A DNA stretch of 64,000 nucleotides from Obelidium mucronatum (Eukaryota; Chytridiomycota; Chytridiomycetes; Chytridiales; Chytriomycetaceae). The stretch covers positions 62,001-126,000 of the forward strand of contig JAIVFH010000067.1 of assembly GCA_025765595.1 (NCBI GenBank). The letters run 5' to 3'. Positions 9,732 to 20,851 of the stretch are shown here, in pieces (positions within the stretch are counted from its first letter, which is position 1; each line of letters begins with the position of its first letter). Below the pieces are notes generated by a model that worked only from the letters and a program-made list of their open reading frames with translations, was not told the DNA's origin and did not search any database. Both the position numbers and the translations under genes were made by a program.

Positions 9732-11781
9732 ATGTCCAATGCGAAAGAACGGCCGAGGACCGCCTGTGAACGATGCCATAGATTCAAGAAGAAATGCGTC
9801 CCGTTACCAACCGGCTGTGAGCGATGTGCCTTGAGTGGGCATCTTTGTGTACTGCCCCAACATGACCCGTCAGCCTCTCATCAGCCAACGCACCCAACTA
9901 GCTCTGCTTTTATGGACCAGCTGCTTAAAGCATCTGAAAGCTCTTTATTAGAGCTGGAGAGATCAGATCAGTGGGATCAATTTGGCTTACAATTCCAGGA
10001 TGAGCAAACAACCATCTGGAACACAGATCCACACCACAGACAACCAGCATGCAATTTAAATACATCAAAGACTTCGCCGCAATACTTGCCCAGTCCTCCG
10101 TCTTCGATCAGCAGCTACAATTTCTGTGAAATTGAAGACCCAGACCTTCTTCCGACGCTTTTAGATTATGAAATGGTGTACAAACCAATGACATCCAACG
10201 GGTGGAACCCACCCATTTTTAGCTCTTTTGACGGCGACAACTTTCTCAAGACATTCTTCCAGCAACCACCATTCTTCCGCTTAATGCAGTGCACAATGGG
10301 AGCTTTTGAACGAGGTTCAGCAGTACCTGAAAGCGTTTCCATGTCCTACTTTACTCGCGCAAAGAAAGCTTGGATTCGAACCTTGAATACCAAGAGCCTT
10401 TATCAAACTCATCAGACAGTTCAGAGTTTGTTTTGGGTATTCATCTTTACGGGATGTGAGTGTTATGTGGATTCTTCTTTTTTTTTTTTTTTTTTTTTTT
10501 TTTTGATTTCATTCTGTGTTGGCTAAAGTGCTGGCGATTGCATATTTAGGGAAAGGTCAGCCTGACGTTGGTCGCCCATACTTGGTTGCAGCAATTGAGT
10601 TGATCAAAGAACTACAACTGGATGTGGATCCCGATGATTCCCCTTGGCTCATTCCCCTGAATTTGACCCCTCGACAGCGAGAAGACCGACGGCGAGCATT
10701 TTGGAGTGTTTACTCCTACGCCGTTATCGAAAACGCTATATCAAGCAACAGCAATCAATGTTTTGTTTTACCCTTCAACGCAAACAAAATGAAACCTCCA
10801 AGTACTATCAATGACCCATATCCCATCTTTGTAGACTATCCCGTACATCATCAAGTGAAACTCTTTGAATTCATATCTTCAGTGAAGCAAGCATTCTGTC
10901 TCCCCCCCAAATCAATGCATGATATCCTGTTCTCAAAATCCTTTACTTTATTGCATCAACAATGGGTGTCGCTTCAATCGGAAATCCCGACACATTGGTT
11001 CCTTCTTTCCGAAACCCCTGACACGCTGACTCTGTCCGATTACGAACGATTCAAATCTCAACAAGCAACACTAACCGACGCTGTCAAATCCAGCAACTTT
11101 GTAAACAACATCAGCTGGCTGGCCAGTACATGTTTGCTGTACCGCCCCATCCTATTTCTCTCCGGTTTCAAGCAATGTCATCCAATGTATCTAAGCAAAG
11201 ACATTCAACAAGTCATTTCAACTGCCATTAACCAAAGTCTCGACGCGGCCCACCGGATTCTAAACCTCCTCACGTTCTTTTTGGATCCAGCGGCTGAACA
11301 AACGCTTTTCCCATACCAAAACTCATTCTATGGATTATTGGAAGCAATGATTGCGCTATGGTATACATCGTGCCGAATGAACACCATCTGGTGGGCGCTT
11401 TTGGGGGGTGGGGGGCGGAGGAAACTCGAATGGGAAAAGCTGCGGCCGAGAATGTTGCAGACCATTCAGTTTCTGAATAGCACCAATGCAAAGTCCGGCG
11501 GTGTGGGAGAAAATGGTGTGATACCCCCTCTTGTTGTTTGCATGAAGGCAATGGTTCGTGAGATTGAACTTTATGAAAGTGGGGTTCACGTGTCGGCGAT
11601 TGATGTTACCGAGAAGATCACATTGGGTATGAAGGTGGTTAGTTTAGATGGTACTGATGATGTTTCAATGACTCGTGAGCCTAATGCCTTTCTTGGGCTT
11701 CTTGGAATGGAAGTGGCTGGGATTAAATGGCCAGGAAGAAGTGAAGAAAGCTGGCGGCTATTTTGGAAGTTGAATTCGTAG
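9732..11781 (+). CDS. Zn2Cys6 transcriptional activator (paralogue 1)
   Basis: Exons 9732-10455 and 10550-11781 give 651 aa. Residues 10-40 form a binuclear zinc cluster: CERCHRFKKKC, then a short loop, then CERCALSGHLC, giving all six cysteines and the basic stretch. The regulatory part has DPDLLPTLLDYEMV, FSSFDGDNFLKTFFQQPPFFRLMQC, then LDVDPDDSPWL and RQREDRRRAFWSVY, which fit a fungal-specific transcription factor domain. The C-terminus is FLGLLGMEV...RSEESWRLFWKL. Both central motifs and the C-terminus recur in the gene at 23627-25669, and the central motifs also in the one at 61980. The single phase-1 intron splits a Trp codon at the same place in all three. The intron has 27 consecutive T (10478-10504). 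The target genes are unknown. Confidence 0.9.
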
Positions 11782-11843
11782 ACTAGCAAATAAATAACAA
11801 CAAATACATAATTATGGAAAAAAAAAACTGGAAAATACACTGC

Positions 11844-13022
11844 TTATTTCAAATTGGTGAAAATGCATATAATCAAGAGGGAGAGGGAGAATGGAATCCT
11901 TTCAGATGAAGAAGACTTGGTACCATCTGCGACGAATTCAGGGAGTTGGGTTTGAGTTTGATGCATCGCAGTTGAAGACGGTTTAAGCTCTATGTTTTGG
12001 TTTGGCAAAGACATAGAAACATCCATAGCGGCAGTGGTTGAAATATCAATGACAGCATCAGGAATAACAGCCGGATCCGGCAAAGGCCCCGATCCAGAGG
12101 TTCGGCATTGTGTCAAAGCCGCGTTTAAATTGCACGATTTGATGATTCCTTCAAAATTGTGACCATTGAGAACATCACAGGCGGCTTGAACAGTCCCTTT
12201 GATAGGAGCACACCCTCCTGAACCACTGGTTGTATAATCCGCAGCAAACACAGGTCGACCAACTTGAATGAAAGGATCGTATTGTCCGCAATCGTTTTTG
12301 GCAGCACACTCCTCAATCACAGCAAAGTCAAAGATCCGAAAGAACGCTGGATACTTTCCCAGAATATTCCCACCGTTTTTTGCACCGACAGCCATTCCAA
12401 GGCCGTGAACCGTCCCAGTAATCCAATACAAGTAATCGACTTGATCACCAACTGAAATCTCTGGCGAGAAACCCGAGTTCCCTTTGTAACTTACAGCCAT
12501 ATTATCAGGCTCAATCGCGTGACATCCAGCCGCCTGCATGGCCTGGAAGCGGTTCTGCATTATCCTGCGGACATTGGCACTTCGAATGTCCACAAAGTAT
12601 TCGTTTGGCCAACCTGGATATGCATTTCCAACATCTGAAAGAGAAAACTGATTCTGGTCTGCCCGGGATCCATCCTTTTCCAACGATCCAACTGATTTGA
12701 ACAGTTTCTTTTTTTCAGTCAAAACACCCAATTCAAAGATTAACTCTTTCCAACTCACCATTGACGTAGCAGATCACCTTTCGCTCGGGATTGTTCGCCA
12801 ATACGGCGCCTACCGTCGCGCCTCCTCCAGCGATATCTACATCATAAGCTGCTACGGGCACTGTTGTGTCAAGTTTCCCTGTCAATTGCCACTGTCATAA
12901 ACAAAAAACCAAAAAGATAAAAAGATAAAGAGTTATTTTGCATGGGCTGAATCAATTCCATTCCAAAGAACCCTAACCTGCCATGTAGTGCCAATGGTGG
13001 GTTTCCACCAAGCCGCAGACAT
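11844..13022 (-). CDS. GH114-like glycosidase (putative endo-alpha-1,4-polygalactosaminidase), copy A
   Basis: Exons 13022-12978, 12891-12759 and 12691-11844 give 341 aa. The protein starts MSAAWWKPTIGTTWQWQL and contains the family core VICYVN, YFVDIRSANVRRIMQNRF, GCHAIEPDNM and FAVIEEC. Conserved acids in EPDN and EEC are at positions expected for GH114 catalytic residues. GH114 enzymes cleave galactosaminogalactan-type polymers. No N-terminal signal peptide is visible and no upstream exon could be found, although the C-terminus is Ser/Thr-rich and ends in a hydrophobic stretch (IPFSLSLLIICIF) like a GPI signal. It is tandem with copy B, with which it shares all intron positions and phases, so the two arose by duplication. 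It is convergent with activator 1 (62 bases apart). Confidence 0.85.
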
Positions 13023-13199
13023 TCCAGTTGTGATGTGTGTGTGTGTGTGTCTTTTTTTTTATTTTTTTTTGAGTCAAGCCCATCTGTCTTTGATTAAAAA
13101 AAAAATGGCGTGCAAAAACAAATAAATGAGGAAAGAGCATTTATTGAAAAAAAATGAGGAACTATCTTGGCAAAAAAAAAAAAGGGAAGAAACTGAATT

Positions 13200-14555
13200 T
13201 TAAATTAGGAACCATACGGCAACCGCCATCAGTGAGCCACAAATGACACGGATTCCTGAACTCTTTGAAGACGTGGCAGAAGCAGGAGCGCTGTCTGATA
13301 TGAAAGCCGGTTTCCTTTCAGAACTATCCAAGGTGGTCGCGGCGGTGGAGGTGGCGGTGGCGGGGGGTACTTGCGCTGCCTGATGATGATGATGAAGTGG
13401 AATCGGAATTAATTGGAATTGGTAGGTCTTGAGTTTCAAAAATAGTACTTTGTGGTATCGAAGGGTCATTACTGCTGTCTTGGAGAGGTGGTGCTGGTGG
13501 AGGTGGAGGTGGCGGCGGAGGAGTAGGATTCTCACCGCCAAAAGATGGTGGATTCTCAACTGGAGGTGGCGATGGAGGACCTGGAGGACCTGGAGGCGGT
13601 GGAGGCGGTGGAGAAGGAGGAGGAGGAGTCAATGGACCTTGAGATCTGCACTGAGTTACAGTTGCGTCCAAGTTGCAGTTCTTGATGATTCCTTCAAAAT
13701 TGTACGAATTGAGAGTATCGCATGCATCTTGGACACTACCCTTGATGGCTTTACAGCCTCCTGATCCAGAGTTGACATAGTCTGCAGCAAAAACTGGTCT
13801 CCCCGCCTTTACGAATGGGCTGTACAACTGGCAGTTGTTGCTTGCCGTGCACTCTTCAATGACAGCAAAGTCAAAGATTGAGTAGAACTCCGGATACTTT
13901 GCAAGAATATCGCCACCGTTTTTTGCGCCAATGGACATTCCGAGGTCATGGACAGCCCCGGTGAACCAGTGCATATAGTTGACTTGATCTGCGGTTGAAA
14001 TTCCGGGAGTGAAGCCAGAGTTGCCCTTGTACTCAATGGCCATGTTATCAGGCTCGATACCATCGCAGCCAGCTGCTTTCATGGCCTGGAAGCGGTTCTG
14101 CATGATCCTGCGGACATTGGCACTTCGGATATCAACAAAGTATTCGCCATTCCAACCAGGATACTCGCTGCCCAATTCAGAAGGAAGAAACTGCTTCTCA
14201 TCAGCTCTTTGGTTTCCTGTTTCCAAGGAGCCAACTATACGCGAAATATTTTTTTTGTAAGTATTTTTTGTTGGTTGTTTTTAAGGGGGCTTGTGCTTTC
14301 ACAGCATCTTACCATTGACATAGCAGAGGATCTTGCGATCAGGGTTTCGAGACTTTACTGCAGCTGCATTGATTCCGTCGCCTCCTGCGACATCAATGTC
14401 GTAGACCAATGCAGGAACTGAAACGTCAAGTTTGCCTGTCAATTGCCACTACACGATAGTGTTTAAGATCCCTTGACCCAAAACAAAAACAAGACAAAAA
14501 AAAAGGAAGCCATGTGTGTCCTTACTTGCCAGTTCATGCCAATCTGGAAAGCCAT
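13200..14555 (-). CDS. GH114-like glycosidase copy B, probable frameshift near the 3' end
   Basis: Exons 14555-14526, 14448-14313 and 14234-onward. Read literally the frame stops at 13324 (358 aa). The catalytic core matches copy A (EYFVDIRSANVRRIMQNRF, GCDGIEPDNM, FAVIEEC). A Pro-rich tract of PPPP blocks follows, then a Ser/Thr region. At a run of six G on the plus strand (13362-13367) the literal frame turns into Arg/His-rich sequence and stops. One base fewer there would continue a Thr/Ala/Ser-rich stretch and end in GIRVICGSLMAVAVWFLI, a GPI-type hydrophobic tail stopping at 13200. Copy A also has a hydrophobic end. The break may be a sequencing error, a slippery site or a real mutation. 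There is no signal peptide here either. Confidence 0.8.
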
Positions 14556-15086
14556 GTTGTATTATTGGATATGATGAGGCTTGCCAGGTTTTTTTTTTTG
14601 AAATTATTATTTTCTTCCCAAAAAAAAACTCCCCTTATTTTTCCTCGGCCTTGGCAACAGTTCTGAAGAGGAGGGATAGGGCTTGTGCCGGTCAATCCAA
14701 ACATAAAAGGCATCGACCGGTATATATCGACTGTTTTGGGAACTAAGGAAGATATGATTTCTCTTTTCCCATAATTTATTGCAGCACACCTTTTACAAAA
14801 CTTTTACAAAAGGATAAGGAGAACGGAAAGTACTGTAGAAAAAATCCCATTGCAAAAGACACTACTTTTTTATTTTATTTTTTGGTAGAGGCAGATATTG
14901 AATCGGCATCGAGAGTCAACAAAGGCACAACCATTCTTTTTTTTTTTTTCGCACACATTCTTTCAGCAACATCCCTGTACAAGTATGCACGAATCACCAT
15001 TCACGTAGAGTCTTTTTTTTGAAATACAGTATTTCCACTTGAAACGTTTTTTGTTCTATAAATATATCAATAATAAATAAAAGGCA
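14556..15086. other. Divergent intergenic region (GH114 copy B / acyltransferase)
   Basis: These 531 bases separate two divergent starts. They are AT-rich with short A and T runs and one TATATA at about 14721. I see no gene, RNA gene or clear regulatory repeat. Confidence 0.5.
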
Positions 15087-17242
15087 ATGTCCTCGGCCAA
15101 CAACCACCTCGCGCCGCCCAAGCCCAAGCCCGCCGGCGGGGCGGCCGGCGCCAAGTCGATCGGCGGCGGGTCGACGCGCAGCAAGGCGTCGTGGCTGTCG
15201 TTCCGGTCGTCGCGGTCGCGCGCGCCCGTGGTCGACACGAACGGGCTGTCGATCACAGAGCGGTTCTTCTTCAAGACGCCGCCGCACAAGCAGCAGGTGC
15301 TGATGTGCATCATGCTGCGCGTGCGGCTGCCCGCGCAGAGCGAGGCGCGCGGCGTGCGGGCCGAGCGCATCGTCGACCTTGTGCGCATCGCGCAGGCGAA
15401 GCACTACCGGCTGTCCGCGTGGGTCGACCACGAGTCGCTCGCCGCCGTGCCGTTCGCCGACAAGGCCGCCGACCTGCCGTGCTGCTTCCGCTTCGTCGCG
15501 CGCGCCGGCGACAACTGGATGGACACGTACGTCGACGAGATCAACCAGAACTTCGACGCCGACGACGTGTCGCGCCCGCTGTGGCGCACTGCCGTCGTCG
15601 TGCCGCCCGAGTGGATGCCGGCGGAGGGGTCAGAGTGCTGGGCGAAGGTATATTGGTGCATCGTTAATTTTGGCCCTGAAACACACACTCACACGCACCC
15701 ACACTCACTCACAGCAAACACCCCTCGTGCCGTCCCATGCCAAGAAAAACGACTACCCAATCTACTACAATCGTGCTGAAAGTAGCCAGCTGGGGCTGAA
15801 CCCACAACCTCCCGTTGCTGGCAGTTCCTACTTTGACATCATGTTTACTTTCCATCATTGTCTTGGTGATGGTTTATCCATGCTTGCTTTTGCTAGAACT
15901 TTTCTGGAATGCACGGATGCTGCTCACTTTAATGCCGATGATTTGCATTTGGAAAATATTGATGTCAACAAGGAACCCCCTCCTGTCCTTGATAACCTCT
16001 TTCACCCAAACGTCTTTGAAGTTATTCCAAGTAATTATTCTTAACCTTGACCGCCGAAGGTGGTTTCTCTGCCAAAGGCAGGATTTGCTTTTCTTGTTTC
16101 AAAGATACATCTCCTTACTAATTCTCACCCTTCTGCTAGCCGCCGCTGGAATGGCCATCAAGACATTTGGTAAAAAGAACAAGAAACTTGGACACACTGG
16201 AGAATCAACTGCGGATCTCGACGGGCTTACCCACTTGCCGCCGTCCCCATCGCCATCCCCAACCCCCTCCCCATCGGCTACTCCAGAGCCCGAATCGGTC
16301 ACCCCAATCCCACCAACCCCTTCCCCACACCCAATCTCAGTCGGCCCTGTCCTTCCAGGAAATCGTGGCCACACAAACGTCCGCTTCATGTACTTTAGTT
16401 CAGAATTCACAAACATTTTGCGCAAAAAGTCTCGGGCGGAAAAAACAACTATCGCAGCTGTGTTGGTTGTGGCGGCTTTGACTGCCTGTCGTGGTGTTTT
16501 CTTGCACGGCGCCAAAAGGGATGGAAAGGACATCAAGAAAGTCGTTCCAAACAGTCAAGGATGGGTCATTACCAACAGCATCCGTCATATTTTGCCGCAA
16601 AGTAAGTTATTGCAAGGTGGAGATCGAGAAACCGATGAAGCGTTGAAAGTATTTGGTGGATATGCAGGTGAGAATATATATATATATATTTTTCTTTGTT
16701 GTGCTCCAGGATACTGACTATTTATTTTTTTGTAAGGTTCTGTTTCAAACAACAACTTGAAGTTGACTGACGATTCGCACGTCTGGGACCGCTGTCGTAT
16801 CGTGAAGCGTGGAATTGCAACTAGTTTCAGAGCCTCCATTCAAAGAATGAAGGTTGCCAATTACGCATACAGACATCCCAAGATTTGGGAAATGATGGAA
16901 AAGCGGGTTGACTTGGCGAAATTGTCTCGTAGCTTCAGTGTCGAAGTGGCCAACTTGGGTGCATGGGAGTACCCGTGTGCTCCACCTGATGCTCCAGTGA
17001 CTGATGAAAGGGCAAGAGTAGACTACTTTGGTGGAGCTTTGAATAGCAGTTTTGAAGGCGCTAGAGGGTTGTTTAGTTGTGGAATTATTACTTTGGGAGG
17101 TAACATGAGCGTTTTCGTGAGTTACGATGTCAAGAGTGTTACTGTGGATGAGGCGGAAGTGTTTTTCATTGCTTTCAGTGAGTGCTTGAAGAGGATGAGT
17201 GAGGCAAAGAAGGGAGCCACAGTGGCTGATATGTTGGCGTGA
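15087..17242 (+). CDS. HHxxxDG acyltransferase (alcohol acetyltransferase / condensation-domain type)
   Basis: Exons 15087-15647, 15715-16030, 16140-16667 and 16737-17242 give 636 aa. Residues 234-240 read HHCLGDG, the catalytic HHxxxDG of CoA-dependent acyltransferases and NRPS condensation domains. The distal part holds FSVEVANLGAWEYP, like the SNLG motif of the alcohol acetyltransferase family, and a final YFGGALNSSF...GNMSVFVSYD stretch. A Pro/Ser-rich insert (residues about 325-355) separates the two halves. Exon 1 is extremely GC-rich; later exons are not. The substrate cannot be inferred. The exon 2 acceptor could also be 15724-onward in the same phase. It is the 5' neighbour of the ABCB transporter on the same strand. 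Confidence 0.82.
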
Positions 17243-17574
17243 TTTTTTTGGTCTTTATTGGGTCTTCATTTGTTTCCTCTTTCTTTTTCGATTTTTGTTC
17301 TTTGCTTGCTTGCTTTGCTTTGCCACATAAACCTGTGTTTCTTTCCTCCTTTTTTTTAAGATTGTCTTTGCAATATTCACTGATTCCATTTTGCTTCTAA
17401 CTGATGCGCGTTGATATAGGATGACATGTCCTTTTTCCAATTCGAAGGTCAAGACCCTTTTGGACACTGTATGTTGACAAATTGTGAATTTGTCATCACA
17501 ATTTCCACGTCAGCCGAAGAAATCAAGTCAAAGCAAAATCTAAAAAAAGAGCTCCAAAAAAAACTGCACCACAC
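17243..17574. other. Intergenic region upstream of the ABCB transporter
   Basis: These 332 bases hold T-rich 3' flank of the acyltransferase gene, then a palindrome and a CRE-like half site, both listed separately. No gene is seen. Confidence 0.6.
17475..17495 (+). promoter_or_regulatory. Perfect palindrome with 9-bp arms upstream of the ABCB transporter
   Basis: TGACAAATT, a GTG spacer, then AATTTGTCA: both arms match exactly. The element lies 79 bases before the ATG at 17575, a position suited to a dimeric activator or repressor. A CACGTCA (CRE/bZIP-like) follows at about 17504-17510. Function is inferred from symmetry and position only. Confidence 0.45.
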
Positions 17575-20500
17575 ATGTCTCCAGCTCTGCGGGACAACAA
17601 CAACCAGCAGCAATCGTCAGCAGCTGTGTCTGACAAAAAAGAATCCAAACTCAACCTCAACTTTCTCAAGAAGAAGAAGGACGACAAAGAAAACGCAGAC
17701 AAGGAACCAGAAGCAGCACCCAAGGTGCCTTTCCAAACCCTCTTTCGCTATGCCGAGCCATTCGATTACCTACTTATGGGAACTGGTGCCTTCTGTGCTT
17801 GTTTGACTGGTCTTTCGCAGTACGTATTTATCTGGCCGGTGTCCCTTGCATTTTTTTGGCCTGTTGGAGCAAAAAATTCCCACGACAAACTTTTTTTTTT
17901 GTTATCCCCGCTCCTTCTTCATTTGCTTAATTTTACCTTAAAACCATTCTTTTTTTAAAAAAAAAAAAAAAAAATGTAGACCCGTCATGTCCCTTGTGTT
18001 TGGTGATATTATGCAGACCTTGGTATCCTATCCTTTCACAAAGGACGACAATGCCCTGCGAACTGATGTGGTGAAAGGTGTTGTTTATCTAACAATCATT
18101 GGTGTTGTTGTGGGGCTTTCGGCGTGGGCTCAAATGGCCTTGTGGATTTGGTCTGGGGAGAGACAGGCAAAGGTATTTTGAAAAATCAAAAACAAAATTT
18201 TTTTTATATTAAGACCACAGCCACAACTAACCCACACTCACCACACCACACTCACTCACTCAACACATACAACAACCAATGCAATACAATGTGGGGATCT
18301 TTTTTCTTTAATAGAAAATTCGTGAAGAATACTTGGAAGCAGTGTTGCGCCAGGACATGGCATTCTTTGACCGCACACAGACAGGAGAAATCACTACCCG
18401 CATGACTGGTGACATTGTTGTCATTCAAGAAGGAATCTCAGACAAAGTTGCCATGGTTTTCCAAAGTTTATCTGCCTTCCTAGCTGGTTTCATTATTGCG
18501 TTTGCGAAAGGCTGGAGACTGGCTCTTGTTCTCAGTTGCGCCTTCCCGCTTTTGGGAGGGGCTGCCACATTGATGGGGAAGTCTCTGGCTGCTCGCAAGA
18601 GTGGTGGTGCTGATGCGTATGCGGAGGCTGGTGCGATTGCTCAAGAGGTTCTTTCATCGCTTCGGACTGTTACTTCGTTTGGTGGACAAAAACGGGAACT
18701 TGCAAGATACAGTGAAAAACTCAAGAGAGCTGAATGGATGGGTATTCGTGGGGCTGTTGCCAATGGACTTGCAACTGGGGTCGCGTTTATGATTATCTTT
18801 GCTACGTATTCGCTTGGGTTCTGGTATGGTGGTCAACTGATTCCTGAACATATGACGTCGGGTCAAGTCGTGACTGTGTTTTTCAGGTTTGTGTTCCTTT
18901 TTTTTGTGTGTGTGTGTGTGTGGTGTTTATAGATGGTCAAGCTGATGTATTGTTTTTGTTTTGATAAGTATTATCATTGGAGCTTTTTCGTTGGGACTTC
19001 TTGGGCCTTCTCTTGCATCCATCTCAGCCGCAACTGGTGTCGCCGGCAAGATTTTCGAAACAATTGACCGAGTGAGCCCAATCAACCCCTTCTCTACTGA
19101 AGGTCTGAAGCCAGACGTATGCACGGGAGAAGTTGTCTTTGACAATGTTTCGTTCCATTACCCACAACGTACCGACGTTCCCATCCTCAAGTCCTTCTCG
19201 CTACGAGTTCCTGCTGGAAAGACTGTCGCCTTGGTTGGTGCCAGTGGGTCCGGAAAGTCAACGATTGTGAAACTCCTAGAACGATACTATGATTCCGTCT
19301 CTGGTACCATCACTGTTGATGGTGTCAATGTGCGTGACTTGAATGTCCAGTGGTTGAGAAAGCAGATTGGAATTGTGTCGCAAGAACCAGTCTTGTTTGA
19401 CAGAACTGTTCGTGAAAACTTGCTCATTGGTATGCAAGAAGATCACCCGGAATCACACTTTTCCAAAGGTGTTTTGGATGCAAAGATTGAAAACGCGTGT
19501 CGTGTTGCAAATGCGTGGGACTTTATTCAGGCCCTTCCAAATGGTCTTGACACTAGTGTCGGAGAAGCGGGTGGAATGATGTCGGGAGGGCAGAAGCAAC
19601 GTATTGCGATTGCCCGTTCAATCATGAGAGAACCAAAAGTCCTTCTTTTGGATGAAGCTACTTCTGCTCTTGACACTGCGTCGGAACGTGTTGTGCAGGC
19701 TGCATTGGATTCTGCAGCTGAAAACCGAACCACGATTGTGATTGCCCACAGATTGTCTACGATCCGAAACGCTGATTTGATTGTCGTGATGGGTGCTGGT
19801 GAAATTATCGAACAAGGAACTCATAATGAGTTATTGGCCAAGAACGGTGCCTATGCAAATCTTGTGTCTGCACAGGCATTGCGTGAGGCTGAAGAAGAAC
19901 AAGGAGCTGCTGCTCAAACCGAAAAGGCTGTTATTGCTTCCTCTTCTGCCAAGCAGGTATCCGCTGGTGGTGAATTTATTATTACCGATTTCGGAATGCG
20001 GAAAGAAGGAGATTCAGTCGCGATCGAGCTTGGTCCACTCTCTCCTACCTCTCCAACAGGCGCTACAAATTTACTTGCCGCCGCTCAAGCACGTCGTGAG
20101 AAAAAGAAAGCGGAAGAAGAGGAAAAAAAGAAGGCGGAAAAGGAGAGACTGAAGCGTGGTTTGCCACTTTTGAGACTGTATGGTATGAACGGTGGTGAAT
20201 GGTGGCTGTTGCTTCTTGGTTCAATTATGAGTGCTGGAAACGGCATTGTTTTCCCAATGTTCTCTTTGGTAAGATTAGGTGATTTTAGGGACTATTTTAT
20301 TTTTTAACTTCTTGGAAAACTATTGCAGATCTTCTCTGAAATCATTAATGTGTTTGGAAACCCGAACGACGGTGAAAGAAATGACGGTATTCGCTTCTGG
20401 TCGATTATGTTCGTTATCATTTCTTGTGGATCCTTTGTGGTCAACGCTGTCTCCATCATTTGTTTCGGAACTGCCGGTGAACGATTGACAAGAAAACTCC

Positions 20501-20806
20501 GCGAAAAGTCTTTTGAAGCTCTCCTGCGTCAAGAAATTGCGTACTTTGATGACGAAAAGCACAGCACTGGTATCATTACTGGTCAATTGTCTGAGGATGC
20601 TTTCCAAGTCCAAGGACTTGTTGGTCAGTCAATGGCAACTATCGTTCAGCTCTCTGCGTCCATAGCTGCAGGTTTAATTCTTGCGTTCACGAATGGATGG
20701 CAACTGACTTTGGTTGTTCTTGGAACAATGCCTTTGATGGGTGCTGCTGGACAATTGCAAATGAGCATGATGACCGGATTTGGGTCCAAAACTAAGGAGG
20801 CGTATG

Positions 20807-20851
<45 letters not shown>

